NCBI RefSeq assembly: GCF_022347565.1
Contig: NZ_JAKRGH010000007.1
Coordinates: forward strand, 62,001-126,000
Length of the DNA stretch: 64,000 bases
DNA from: Vibrio sp. Of7-15
Lineage (GTDB): Bacteria > Pseudomonadota > Gammaproteobacteria > Enterobacterales > Vibrionaceae
Direction of reading: 5' to 3'
The notes beneath the pieces are model-generated. The model saw only the letters and a list, made by a program, of their open reading frames with translations, searched no databases and was not told where the DNA came from. The translations under genes were made by a program, and so were the position numbers. This document shows positions 8,832-17,856 of this stretch, piece by piece (the stretch's first letter is position 1; each line of letters begins with the position of its first letter).

Positions 8832-9053
8832 ATGAATCTATATAAAACCATTTCTTCTTTCGGTCTGGTGGTGATGTTTTCAAGCTTATTTGTAATGACA
8901 TGTACATTACTGATTAGTTTTCCATTTGCTTCTTCATTTTCGATTGTTGAGCAGGCAGTTGCACATGTAACAACGATTGTTATTGCAGCCTTTTTTAAAA
9001 TTGGCTATGTGGTTTACATTGTCGGCCGTTATGAACGTGGTTTGGCAGTTTAG
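8832..9053 (+). CDS. Small two-helix membrane protein
   Basis: A 73-residue hydrophobic protein, not recognised. Two transmembrane stretches are visible: FGLVVMFSSLFVMTCTLLIS and TTIVIAAFFKIGYVVYIVG. It ends with the short tail RYERGLAV. I prefer ATG 8832, which has GAGG about six bases upstream, to an in-frame start at 8784 that lacks a clear ribosome site. It sits downstream of baeR after a 160-base gap and probably has its own promoter. Confidence 0.55.
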   Translation: MNLYKTISSFGLVVMFSSLFVMTCTLLISFPFASSFSIVEQAVAHVTTIVIAAFFKIGYVVYIVGRYERGLAV

Positions 9054-9487
9054 TAAATCATGACTATGATTAAGCTGTAATTTGAGTGAATTGGTTATGA
9101 TTAAATGCGTTTTTTGATACACCATTTCTATCTGAAATAATAATAAGGTAAGCGTTTGATATAGTTTTATTATTTGCTGTTTTCAAAAGAAATGCCTGAA
9201 TTTAGTGTCAGCTTTTTTTACATAATAGATAGATAAAATAGTGCGGCTATTTTGTCTATCTTGGCATGGTATTGTCTGCTTTTCTTTAGTTATCAGATGA
9301 CTAAAGCATATAAAGCAGACTATTCTGCATTCGTTATTTTTTACACTAAATTTAAACTTTAATATCATACAGAGCAAAAGTTATTTTAAATCAGTATGTT
9401 GTATTAATGGTATGGCTTTTGCCCTGTATATAGAGATGATACGGATGTTTCATTGGCTGGATAGCCAACTATATAGGGATGTAAGTT
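9054..9487. other. 434-base intergenic region
   Basis: AT-rich, with no gene I can support. A 64-codon open frame on the - strand (9183-9377) lacks a ribosome site and has a biased composition, so I do not call it. The last 70 bases hold the inverted repeat described separately. Confidence 0.5.
9422..9478 (+). repeat. Nested inverted repeat covering the ribosome binding site
   Basis: Outer arms CCCTGTATATAG (9422-9433) and CTATATAGGG (9469-9478) pair with a two-base bulge. Inside, TTGGCT (9453-9458) and AGCCAA (9463-9468) form a second stem with a GGAT loop. The AGGGA that should serve as the Shine-Dalgarno (9475-9479) is part of the outer arm, and the ATG follows at 9488. Confidence 0.55.
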
Positions 9488-10441
9488 ATGAATATTTCAA
9501 TTCTACGGATTTACCGTCTTCCTATTTTTCTTTCATTTATTCTTAGCGTATTGCCGTTTAGTGTCTCGAATGCGGGCCCGATTGTAACGGAGTGGGATTT
9601 TAGTACTAATGCGACTTTTTCCGATGCAGTTTTTAGCGGTACATCAGGTACTACCATTGCGACGGACAGTGAACTTTCTTGGGGCCATGCAGGTGCAGAC
9701 TTTCAAAATTCAACCAATCATTTTACGGTGGCTCGCAGTGCATTAACGATTGGGAGTGGCTCGGAAGATCCACATCGAGTCGGCGGAGGCCCAGTAACAG
9801 GCTCTGTGAGTACAGTGCTTGGTGGACTGGATGACGTCACACTGGATAAAATTGGACTAGGGGTAAGCTTTACACACTGGAACAATCCAATTAGCAGCTG
9901 GTTCAGCACCTTACTAAGAGCCATGGTGAACGACACATTAACGCTCACACCGCAGGGCTCAGGTACTTCGATTGATGCACCGGATTTGGCGTTTGATTTT
10001 GAGTTCAGGGAAACACCGAATGCGGGCCCATGTGCAGGGGGAACGGTAGCACCTTGTGGAGATTTATTCGGCTTTACAGGTACACCAAATTTGAATATAG
10101 GCTTTGCTTATGATGATGTGGATTATTTCGCACATATCTTTATCCTTGGGCAAGATCTTAACCCTTCTATTTCTCCTATTGCGTTTTTAAATGATGGCCA
10201 GTGTGCTGCATTAGGTTTTCTTGATGGACCTTCAGGTCAGCGCTGCCAAGGTTTTATAACCACAGAAGCGGCTTGGACTACCGTTCAGTTTGGTTTTGCT
10301 GTTTCAACAGAGGCGTTTGCCGTTGCGGCCGCTTCCGTTCCTGTTGATGAGCCGGAATCATTAAGCTTACTGCTATTAGCATTTGTTATGGTTGCATTAC
10401 CGTTTTATCGACATCATCGTGCCAATAAAGTTAAGGTTTAG
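9488..10441 (+). CDS. THxN-family PEP-CTERM-like surface protein
   Basis: A 317-residue exported protein. It has a signal peptide (cleavage probably after SVSNA), a beta-rich body with the FTHWNNPI motif typical of the THxN family of PEP-CTERM proteins, and a C-terminal sorting tail. The tail is VDEPESLSL, then a hydrophobic stretch (LLLAFVMVALPFY) and RHHR. This fits a PEP-CTERM signal, although the usual PEP is DEP here. Four cysteines lie in two pairs. PEP-CTERM proteins are processed by exosortase; none is in the window. The gene is convergent with the lipoprotein gene and their 3' ends overlap by 11 bases. Confidence 0.75.
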   Translation: MNISILRIYRLPIFLSFILSVLPFSVSNAGPIVTEWDFSTNATFSDAVFSGTSGTTIATDSELSWGHAGADFQNSTNHFTVARSALTIGSGSEDPHRVGGGPVTGSVSTVLGGLDDVTLDKIGLGVSFTHWNNPISSWFSTLLRAMVNDTLTLTPQGSGTSIDAPDLAFDFEFRETPNAGPCAGGTVAPCGDLFGFTGTPNLNIGFAYDDVDYFAHIFILGQDLNPSISPIAFLNDGQCAALGFLDGPSGQRCQGFITTEAAWTTVQFGFAVSTEAFAVAAASVPVDEPESLSLLLLAFVMVALPFYRHHRANKVKV

Positions 10442-11963
10442 GGGCACTTGGAGGTACAAAAAATGGCTCAAAAATAAAGGCATCATCAAAGTGCCTTTCG
10501 CCAATAAAAGCCGTGGCATGATGGCCCGTAATACGCATGGTTCCTGGTGAGGGAACACCAAATGGCCATAGAAACCAGCGCTCTGCACGGGCGCTCGCCA
10601 TTAACATGCCATTAGAATCGAAGAAGCTTTTGGTTTTGTTGTCTGTATTCTCTTTGTGAACAGGTAAGCGCTTTAGTTGATGATACGGGGCTAAAGTAAT
10701 GGGTTTAGCATTAACTACGGGTAGCCAAGAGACTTGGGTGATCATGTGTTCTTTCGCACTGAGAGTGATGGTTGGTGCTAATGGCTTTTTGTCAGGGAAA
10801 GCCGTTAGGGTTAGCGGTGGTTCGGGATCTGGCGGTAATTCTGAAAATTTCAGACTGGGATCAAGGTTGAATACCATATGGTAGCAACCACAACTATGGA
10901 TGCTATCTAAAATATAGGGCTCTCCGTTGCGGTTGAGTGTTAGGCGAACTAAAACGGCATCAAATTCTCCAGCGTATGGATCGAAATGAGATTTGGCGGA
11001 GCGCCGAGGAAACCACACATTGTAATTGAGCTGAACTAAGATCTCTCCGTAAAATCGTGTATAGCTAAGGTAACTGTACATAGTAGGGCTAGTGGTATCG
11101 ATAATAGGCTTTACTCTTTTGTTAAGCGTTACATGGCCGATGTTATCGTCTTGGCTTAGGGTTTCTACTTGCCAGCTTGGTGCAAAGTGATTTAATAGCT
11201 GTTTAGTTTGTGTGGAATTTAATAAGGGCCAGTGTATTGGTGGCGTCATCTTTCCTGTATTTAAGTTTTCTGGTTCTAACCATTTCTTGAGCTCTCGTGC
11301 GAACTCAAGTGGGTCTGAAGAGTGTGATTGTGGTGATGGTACGTACTGAATTATTGGGTTGTCATGTTCTTCTTTCATTCCTTGCAGTAAGCGTTGTTTT
11401 TCAGCATCAATGCTTGATTGGGCAAAGATCTTGGCAATGGGGTAAACACCAACGATCTTTTGCCATAGTTGGTAATCGGATGGAAAGTCGGGGGGCGTTT
11501 CCAGAAGGCGCTGCCAGAAAATCGGATCCGCTTGGCTAAATGAACTTAGTTTCTGAGCACAGTCATCGAGCCTATCTAGGTTGAACTGGCTACTGGATAA
11601 ATTGCTAAACTCAACGGATCTTTGTTCTGTGGCTTTTTGGGTCGTGTATTCAAGCCATTTAGCACGGTTTTGAGGTTCAGAAAGGGTGTCTACTAACGAT
11701 AGGCTAAAGCGATCGAAAGCCAAATGAGGGTATTTCTCAAGCCACATATATTGGGCATCAGTGACATTTTCTTGTTTTACCTGATTCTTAAAATTAATGA
11801 GTTCTTGGGTACAGTGGTGTAAATGCTCGGGATAATAAGACGTTGGCTCAGGAACTGAAGAGCAGGCCGTGAGCAACAGACAACCCATTGCCACAAATGC
11901 CCCGCGCCAGCTATGGCAGATGTTTAGCCCGATGGCAGTAAAGTTTGTTTGAGTTTTTGCCAT
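10431..11963 (-). CDS. Large lipoprotein of the MBOAT operon
   Basis: A 510-residue protein I cannot place in a family. A lipoprotein signal (GAFVAMGCLLLTAC, then SSVPEPT) starts about 20 residues in. With the ATG at 11963 the frame overlaps the upstream gene by 40 bases; ATG 11888 would give a shorter signal lacking a positive N-region. The body is rich in proline and tryptophan and has no repeats. It is the third gene of an operon with an MBOAT acyltransferase and an SGNH-like protein, so a role in modifying or exporting an acylated surface polymer is possible. Its 3' end overlaps the PEP-CTERM gene. Confidence 0.65.
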   Translation of the reverse strand: MAKTQTNFTAIGLNICHSWRGAFVAMGCLLLTACSSVPEPTSYYPEHLHHCTQELINFKNQVKQENVTDAQYMWLEKYPHLAFDRFSLSLVDTLSEPQNRAKWLEYTTQKATEQRSVEFSNLSSSQFNLDRLDDCAQKLSSFSQADPIFWQRLLETPPDFPSDYQLWQKIVGVYPIAKIFAQSSIDAEKQRLLQGMKEEHDNPIIQYVPSPQSHSSDPLEFARELKKWLEPENLNTGKMTPPIHWPLLNSTQTKQLLNHFAPSWQVETLSQDDNIGHVTLNKRVKPIIDTTSPTMYSYLSYTRFYGEILVQLNYNVWFPRRSAKSHFDPYAGEFDAVLVRLTLNRNGEPYILDSIHSCGCYHMVFNLDPSLKFSELPPDPEPPLTLTAFPDKKPLAPTITLSAKEHMITQVSWLPVVNAKPITLAPYHQLKRLPVHKENTDNKTKSFFDSNGMLMASARAERWFLWPFGVPSPGTMRITGHHATAFIGERHFDDAFIFEPFFVPPSAPKP

Positions 11964-13090
11964 TGTTGTTTTGTATCCTGCAAGCCGCTGCGATCTTCTT
12001 TTATGACATCGTTAATGGTGAGAGGTGTTAGTTTTTGACCGAAGGAAGGGGGGCCATTAGAAGACGCTAGCATGGTAGTCAGTATGATGTCTCCTAGCTC
12101 TTGTTTATAGTGGGCTGGTTCCCAATACCAATCCATCGGTTGATGTATTTTTTCAAAGGGTAAACGTTCATTAGTGAAATGATTGAAGCCGCTAAAATCC
12201 CACACGGTAGGGGGAGTGTCACGGTCAGAAAAAAAGGTCGTGATGAGCTGTTTCCAATCGTTAAAATGGGCCCAATAGCCAGCTTCATCCAATATATGAA
12301 GATAACTATAATGGTAAGGGTTAATAAAGAACTGCACGTCAATATTACGTTTGTTTGTTTCCTGTAAAAGCTGAGTAAGTGCTGCTAATTGAGGGGATTT
12401 ATTTACTTCTTTTTCAATATAATAGTTTTGTTTGTGTAGTTGGTTTACCAGTTGGTTATATTTTTGCTGAAATAACACGACAATACCTTCATATTTCATA
12501 ATATTGATGTAGCCAGCTGCGGTATTGAAGCCTTGAGCATTAATGGAATTTGCATTCTGACCTTGTTTCGTAATGGTGTGTAAACTACTTATGAAGGTAT
12601 CTAATGAAAATAATAAGGGAGCAATGTTGTGCATTTCTTCATACCACTCTTGTGAGCTGGTTTGAATGGATTGCGGTAATTTTCTATCGGTTCGATATGT
12701 TAAGAAAAAGTCGAGAATATCGAGCCCCATAATAATTTGTTTAAGATCTGGATTTTTTTCGATGACCTCAAGAGCGTATTTTACTTGATGAACAACACCT
12801 GCACCGGGCATGGCTTGGTTGTAGACGGTTTGTCCGGCAAAGATTGGGTGTTGTGGATTTAGCCCCATTTCAACCCGAGAATTACCCACAAGTAAGACTG
12901 TTGGGTTGACCATAGCAGGTCGGTAGGCTTTCACTAAGCGAACCCTTGTACCGGCTTCTGTCTTTTGCTGGTTGATGTTACTCACAGTAGGAGACCAATA
13001 CATGCCAAATGGATCAATAAACCAGTTAATACCAGCAATCGTTGTGATGGCGAATAGAAAGGAGCTAAAAAAAATGACAGTGTATTTCAT
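11924..13090 (-). CDS. Membrane-anchored SGNH/AlgJ-like protein
   Basis: A 388-residue protein with an N-terminal signal anchor (FFSSFLFAITTIAGI) and an extracytoplasmic domain. GNSRVEMGLN looks like an SGNH block I with its nucleophile serine, and DWYWEPAHY near residue 340 looks like the catalytic Asp/His block seen in DltD- and AlgJ-type proteins. Such proteins pair with MBOAT enzymes to move acyl groups onto exported polymers. It starts 8 bases after the MBOAT stop, so the genes are probably an operon. The SGNH assignment is by motif only. Confidence 0.65.
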   Translation of the reverse strand: MKYTVIFFSSFLFAITTIAGINWFIDPFGMYWSPTVSNINQQKTEAGTRVRLVKAYRPAMVNPTVLLVGNSRVEMGLNPQHPIFAGQTVYNQAMPGAGVVHQVKYALEVIEKNPDLKQIIMGLDILDFFLTYRTDRKLPQSIQTSSQEWYEEMHNIAPLLFSLDTFISSLHTITKQGQNANSINAQGFNTAAGYINIMKYEGIVVLFQQKYNQLVNQLHKQNYYIEKEVNKSPQLAALTQLLQETNKRNIDVQFFINPYHYSYLHILDEAGYWAHFNDWKQLITTFFSDRDTPPTVWDFSGFNHFTNERLPFEKIHQPMDWYWEPAHYKQELGDIILTTMLASSNGPPSFGQKLTPLTINDVIKEDRSGLQDTKQQWQKLKQTLLPSG

Positions 13091-13098
13091 ATGGCTAC

Positions 13099-14664
13099 CT
13101 AGAACTGGAAATATAAAAATTCGCTAACTTGGGTTAAGGTTAAAACGCCAAGCGCAAAGCTCACGCCACTGACGACGGCCCATCGAGAAGAAGCTTGCCA
13201 TGCCTGTTGTTGGAAATGCTTTCTAAAAGGCCAAAAAGTGTTGCTTTGAACATAATGCAGTGAACTTAGGGACCCTCGAACTGAGTAGAAAAGGTCTTGC
13301 ACGGTAGGAAGAGTGACAACCATAACAAGTAAAATGATGTTCCAGAACCACATTAAGATAAAGCTCTGCCCGCCCGCTTGGTTCTCCACAATACCGATGG
13401 CAGCAAGGTAGTGGCTGATGCCACCTAAGCGCGCCATTAAGGCATTGGGGATTTCAAATCCGTTTAATCCGGCCATGCCACTCAGTATATTTATCGCACC
13501 ATCAAAACTGACTGCTCTGAAAAATACCCACCCAACAACAACGGCACAAAATGTAATTAACCAAGATAAAAAGACATACCAGCCTTGAGCACTGATACGT
13601 TGGCTTAGTGGCTCGGTTATGTGTCTCCAAGCATGGTTAATGGTTAAGTAACCGCCATGTAATGCCCCCCAGATTAGGAAGTTCCACCCAGCACCATGCC
13701 ACATTCCGCCTAACAGCATGGTTGTGATTAAATTGACATAGCGTCTTGAAGGCCCTTTTGCATTGCCCCCTAATGGAATGTAGATATAGTCACGCAGGAA
13801 GCGAGAGAGCGTCATATGCCAACGTCGCCAGAACTCCGTGATACTGGTGGCTTTGTAAGGAGAGTAGAAATTTAGTGGTAAAACAATGCCAAAGATCCTC
13901 GCTAAACCAATAGCCATGTCTGAATAGCCAGAGAAATCAAAATACAATTGAAAAGTGTAAGCGAGCGCGCCTCCCCATGCTAAAAAGAAGTCGATACTCT
14001 CTCCTGTTTCTGCTAATTGGAATACAGGGGTTGCATAGCGTGCGATACCATCGGCAAGCACTGTTTTTTTGATTAAACCAATAGCAAAAATGGATAAGCC
14101 AATGGCGACATCTGAAGGGTTTAGCTTGAATCTGTTTTTGCGCTCGAACTGCGGCAGCATTTCTTTATGGTGGACAATGGGGCCCGCGATGAGTTGAGGG
14201 AAAAAGGACACAAAAAGTGCGTAGTGTCTAAAGCTGTATTCTTTGGTAATACCTTGGTAAGAATCAACCAAATAAGCGATTTGCTGAAAAGTAAAAAACG
14301 AGATAGCCAAAGGAAGGATAATGGTGCTTAGGTGAATGGGTTCATCTAAGGCTAAGTTTATATTATCGATAAAGAAATTGGCGTATTTATAATAAATGAG
14401 TAAGGATAAATTAATAGCAATGCTAATAACCAACAATGGCTTATTTTTACTGTCTGCTATTTTTCTTCCCATATAAAAGTTAAATAAGATCGAAAATATG
14501 AGTAGAGGCAAATAGTAAGGGTTCCACCATCCATAAAAAAACAGCGAGCAAAGCACCAATACCCATAGTGCACTACCATTGCCCCATAACCTGGCTGCGC
14601 CTAATACCAGCGCTAAGCAAATAGGGAGAAAAAAGAAGATAAATTCGGCAGTATTAAATAACAA
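13099..14664 (-). CDS. MBOAT-family O-acyltransferase, AlgI-like
   Basis: A 521-residue polytopic membrane protein of the MBOAT family, close in layout to alginate O-acetyltransferase AlgI. Conserved segments include FWRRWHMTLSRFLRDYIYIP and the histidine motif GGMWHGAGWNFLIWGALHGG. About ten hydrophobic helices are visible. The enzyme would carry an acyl group across the membrane to the neighbouring SGNH-like protein. No ATG fits; the start appears to be TTG at 14664, with GGATG about ten bases upstream. No alginate biosynthesis genes are present, so the acceptor is unknown. Confidence 0.88.
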   Translation of the reverse strand: MLFNTAEFIFFFLPICLALVLGAARLWGNGSALWVLVLCSLFFYGWWNPYYLPLLIFSILFNFYMGRKIADSKNKPLLVISIAINLSLLIYYKYANFFIDNINLALDEPIHLSTIILPLAISFFTFQQIAYLVDSYQGITKEYSFRHYALFVSFFPQLIAGPIVHHKEMLPQFERKNRFKLNPSDVAIGLSIFAIGLIKKTVLADGIARYATPVFQLAETGESIDFFLAWGGALAYTFQLYFDFSGYSDMAIGLARIFGIVLPLNFYSPYKATSITEFWRRWHMTLSRFLRDYIYIPLGGNAKGPSRRYVNLITTMLLGGMWHGAGWNFLIWGALHGGYLTINHAWRHITEPLSQRISAQGWYVFLSWLITFCAVVVGWVFFRAVSFDGAINILSGMAGLNGFEIPNALMARLGGISHYLAAIGIVENQAGGQSFILMWFWNIILLVMVVTLPTVQDLFYSVRGSLSSLHYVQSNTFWPFRKHFQQQAWQASSRWAVVSGVSFALGVLTLTQVSEFLYFQF

Positions 14665-14834
14665 AATAATTCATCCATGAATAATCTTTAATATTAAGCG
14701 TAGTTGCAAATGAGAGGTTGATAAAAAATATCATGGTTCAGCACAGCGATTACTTTTGACAGCTTTGTTATTTTCCCAGCAAATGATTTTATTTCACTAA
14801 TACTTAAAGAAGGTTTTTGCTCGGAGGCTTGGGA

Positions 14835-17720
14835 ATGAAACAGCGGCATTACCCATTGAGTGTTCACATTGCTAGCTTGTTTTTAGCCATGGCAACCTTG
14901 CTTGGTACTGTCATTATCGGGGTGAGTTATCGTCATTCTGAAATTCTTCTTGAGGGAACCGCTCAGAACCTTAGCCGAGAAAACAGCCGTAAATTACAAT
15001 CTGCCTTTAAAGAACATGTCGGCCCTGTGTTAGCGACGTTAGATCTGATGGCAACCACGCCTTTTATTGAACAGCAAGACAGTCAGAGTATGTCTTGGAT
15101 GGCCGGGTTTCGGCTTATCTTTCAACGCAATCGGAGCTTGGTGGCGTTATTTTATGGTTCCAATAATGGTGACTTTACTGTTATTCGCCCTTTGCTAACA
15201 GAAAAATCTCGCGAGCATTTTTCTGCTCCTCCCCAAAGTGACTTACTGATTAATTACACCAATACGACAGGTTTAGATATGAAGGTATATCTGGATGAAA
15301 ATCAAAATAATATTGGTCATACAATGAACAAAAATAGTCAGTTTGATCCTAGAGTTCGCCCCTGGTTTACATCGGTAAAAAGCAACGGTGAAATTACGTT
15401 AACCAAACCTTATTTTTTTTACTTCTTAAAAACCAACGGGGTGACATTGTCACGAGTCTCAGCCAGTGGTGAGCATGTCGTGGCGGCGGATTTTACCTTA
15501 GAATCGCTGTCTGAAAAGTTGGAGTTTTTAGCGTATTCGCCACGTTCCCAGTTGGTGCTTTTAGATAGTGATGGCCAATTGCTGGCGGGTCATAATTTGG
15601 TTGGGGTGGATGTATCACAAGGAGGGCTGATAAGTACTTTAAATGCTTCTATTTTTTCTGATGTGCTTGACTCTTTTGAAGCTGGAAAGCTAACAAAGGG
15701 CGTGCATTATCAAGGTGAAGAATGGGCCATGAGCGTAACTCCAGTTCAAATTAGTCCGAATATTCAGTTTTGGCTAGCGGAAGCCATACCGAGAGATGAG
15801 CTTTTAAAGAGCCTAATTACAACCCGAAATCAGCTGATCATTACAGCCGGTTTACTCCTGATTTTTTGTATTACCATTGTATGGTACATGGCGAGTCGAA
15901 TCTCTAGGCCGTTACAAAATTTAAGTTATTCCACGAACAGCATACGTCGTTTTAATTTTAAAAAAGTACATTACCCCAAAAGCATGATCAAAGAAGTGAA
16001 CGACTTAACCATCTCACTGGAATTGATGGAGCATACTTTGCACGATCTCTTGCTTTTGCTTCGAGATACGGCTGGAAATCAAGAGTTTAGTGTATTAGCA
16101 AAAAACATAACGCATCAGAGCTTTAAAATTACAAAAGCGGATACGATTGTGCTGTACACGCAAGATACGTTTTCAAAGCAACTTATCACGACAGCTAATC
16201 ACGCCATTATTCCTTTTAAGATCAATATTAATGAATTGCTTTACGATAACAGAGAAATAGAACGAGATTTACAGCAAGGTCATATTCATCACTTAGAGCA
16301 TGGTTGTGATGCGTTAGCCCCTCATAAAGAACAACTCTATAATCATGAACTGTTTTTATTTCCTTTGCTGAATCGAGATGACCAGTTAGTAGGGATATTA
16401 TTGGTGGGGTATGAGCGTGAGTGTACAGATTTACAGCGTGACAAACATGAATACCTAAGAGAGTTTTTGAGTTTTGCTGAAATAGCCAAAGACAATATCG
16501 ATAAAATCCAGCAACAAAAAGAGATGCTGAATGCCTTTATTAGTTTGATTGCATCTGCCATTGATACCAAATCCCCTTACACTGGGGGGCATTGTCAGCG
16601 AGTGCCTGAATTAACGGAGTTGCTCACTAAAGCCGCTGAACAAGATCAGAAATATTTCCCTGAGTTTTCTTTAACGGAAAAAGAGTGGGAAGAGCTGCAC
16701 CTTGCTTCTTGGTTACATGATTGCGGTAAAGTGACCACCCCAGAATACGTGGTTGATAAAGCGACAAAGTTGGAAACCATTTATGATCGTATCCACGAAG
16801 TACGTATGCGGTTTGAAGTGCTGAAACTGCAAGCGGAAATCGAGTACTGGCAAGGGATCAGCAGAGGTGAAGCTCCAGATACTTTAAAGCAAGATCTTGA
16901 GAAAAAGCATGAGCAGCTTGATAGTGACTTTGCTTTTATTGCTGAGTGCAATATTGGCGGAGAGTACATGGATAAAGACAAACGTGAGCGATTAAAAGCA
17001 CTCAGCCAGATAACGTGGAAAAGAACCATAGATGATCGATTAGGGACTTCTTGGGTTGAGCAGGAGCGATACGGAGAGCCTGCCGCTTCTTTGCCTGTGA
17101 TGGAAAAGTTGTTGGCAGACAAGCAAGTGCATAAAGAGCCATGGCCTAATGGTATCAGCCCTAAAATGATGCTGGATCCCAAATTCACCTTACCGATTCC
17201 GGAGTTGCACTATAATCGCGGGGAGTTATATAACTTACAAGTGACCCGAGGAACATTAAACGAGGAAGAACGGTTTGTGATTAATAATCATATTATCCAA
17301 ACCATCGTGATGTTAGAAAAGTTACCTTACCCTGAACATTTAAAAAACATACCTAAGATTGCTGGTGGGCATCATGAAAAAATGGACGGCACTGGTTATC
17401 CACTTGGGTTAGTGGGCAGTGAGCAGACTTTGCCTGCTCGTGTGATGGTGATTGCGGATATTTTTGAAGCCCTGACGGCGAGCGATAGGCCTTATAAAAA
17501 GGCGAAAAACTTAGAGCAGTCGTTAAAAATAATGACTTCTATGGCGGAAACTTCTCATATCGACCCTAAGTTATACCTGATTTTCTTAGAGCAAAAAGTG
17601 CATGAGATTTATGCGGATCGTTTTTTAAATGACGATCAGAAAGTTGATGTTGATATTGAACATCACATTAAACGGATTAAGGTTGTGATACATAACTCTC
17701 CAAATGTGGAACTAGGGTAG
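14835..17720 (+). CDS. CACHE-HAMP-GAF-HD-GYP phosphodiesterase
   Basis: A protein of about 961 residues. TM1 is near residues 10-30, a double-CACHE-like periplasmic sensor follows, TM2 is at about 334-355, then HAMP, a GAF-like domain (415-548) and a C-terminal HD-GYP domain. The HD motif is WLHDCGK (near 626) and the GYP motif is HHEKMDGTGYP (near 845). These domains break c-di-GMP down to GMP. The two motifs are about 220 residues apart, against about 60-70 in standard HD-GYP domains, so a helical insert is present. I choose ATG 14835 because GGAGG lies at 14822-14826. Confidence 0.87.
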   Translation: MKQRHYPLSVHIASLFLAMATLLGTVIIGVSYRHSEILLEGTAQNLSRENSRKLQSAFKEHVGPVLATLDLMATTPFIEQQDSQSMSWMAGFRLIFQRNRSLVALFYGSNNGDFTVIRPLLTEKSREHFSAPPQSDLLINYTNTTGLDMKVYLDENQNNIGHTMNKNSQFDPRVRPWFTSVKSNGEITLTKPYFFYFLKTNGVTLSRVSASGEHVVAADFTLESLSEKLEFLAYSPRSQLVLLDSDGQLLAGHNLVGVDVSQGGLISTLNASIFSDVLDSFEAGKLTKGVHYQGEEWAMSVTPVQISPNIQFWLAEAIPRDELLKSLITTRNQLIITAGLLLIFCITIVWYMASRISRPLQNLSYSTNSIRRFNFKKVHYPKSMIKEVNDLTISLELMEHTLHDLLLLLRDTAGNQEFSVLAKNITHQSFKITKADTIVLYTQDTFSKQLITTANHAIIPFKININELLYDNREIERDLQQGHIHHLEHGCDALAPHKEQLYNHELFLFPLLNRDDQLVGILLVGYERECTDLQRDKHEYLREFLSFAEIAKDNIDKIQQQKEMLNAFISLIASAIDTKSPYTGGHCQRVPELTELLTKAAEQDQKYFPEFSLTEKEWEELHLASWLHDCGKVTTPEYVVDKATKLETIYDRIHEVRMRFEVLKLQAEIEYWQGISRGEAPDTLKQDLEKKHEQLDSDFAFIAECNIGGEYMDKDKRERLKALSQITWKRTIDDRLGTSWVEQERYGEPAASLPVMEKLLADKQVHKEPWPNGISPKMMLDPKFTLPIPELHYNRGELYNLQVTRGTLNEEERFVINNHIIQTIVMLEKLPYPEHLKNIPKIAGGHHEKMDGTGYPLGLVGSEQTLPARVMVIADIFEALTASDRPYKKAKNLEQSLKIMTSMAETSHIDPKLYLIFLEQKVHEIYADRFLNDDQKVDVDIEHHIKRIKVVIHNSPNVELG

Positions 17721-17803
17721 AAGGGGATAAAGGCGGAAGTGTTGATGTGAAAGGATAAACAGCTCCTACCAGATCATCATTTCACTAAAACCATGGCAAA
17801 AAA

Positions 17804-17817
17804 AGCACGCTCGTGCT
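17804..17817. promoter_or_regulatory. Palindrome AGCACG-N2-CGTGCT, likely TetR operator
   Basis: A perfect 6-2-6 palindrome 40 bases before the TetR-family gene. A near-identical copy occurs before the hydrolase gene that follows. The position and the shared sequence suggest autoregulation by the TetR protein. Confidence 0.55.
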
Positions 17818-17856
17818 AAAAATGACCATATATGTTGTTAGAGTTGTTAAGAAGCG

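Noticed and set aside
9183-9377. 64-codon frame on the - strand
   Set aside because: No ribosome site, odd composition with many phenylalanine, cysteine and basic residues, and no recognisable family. Likely chance.
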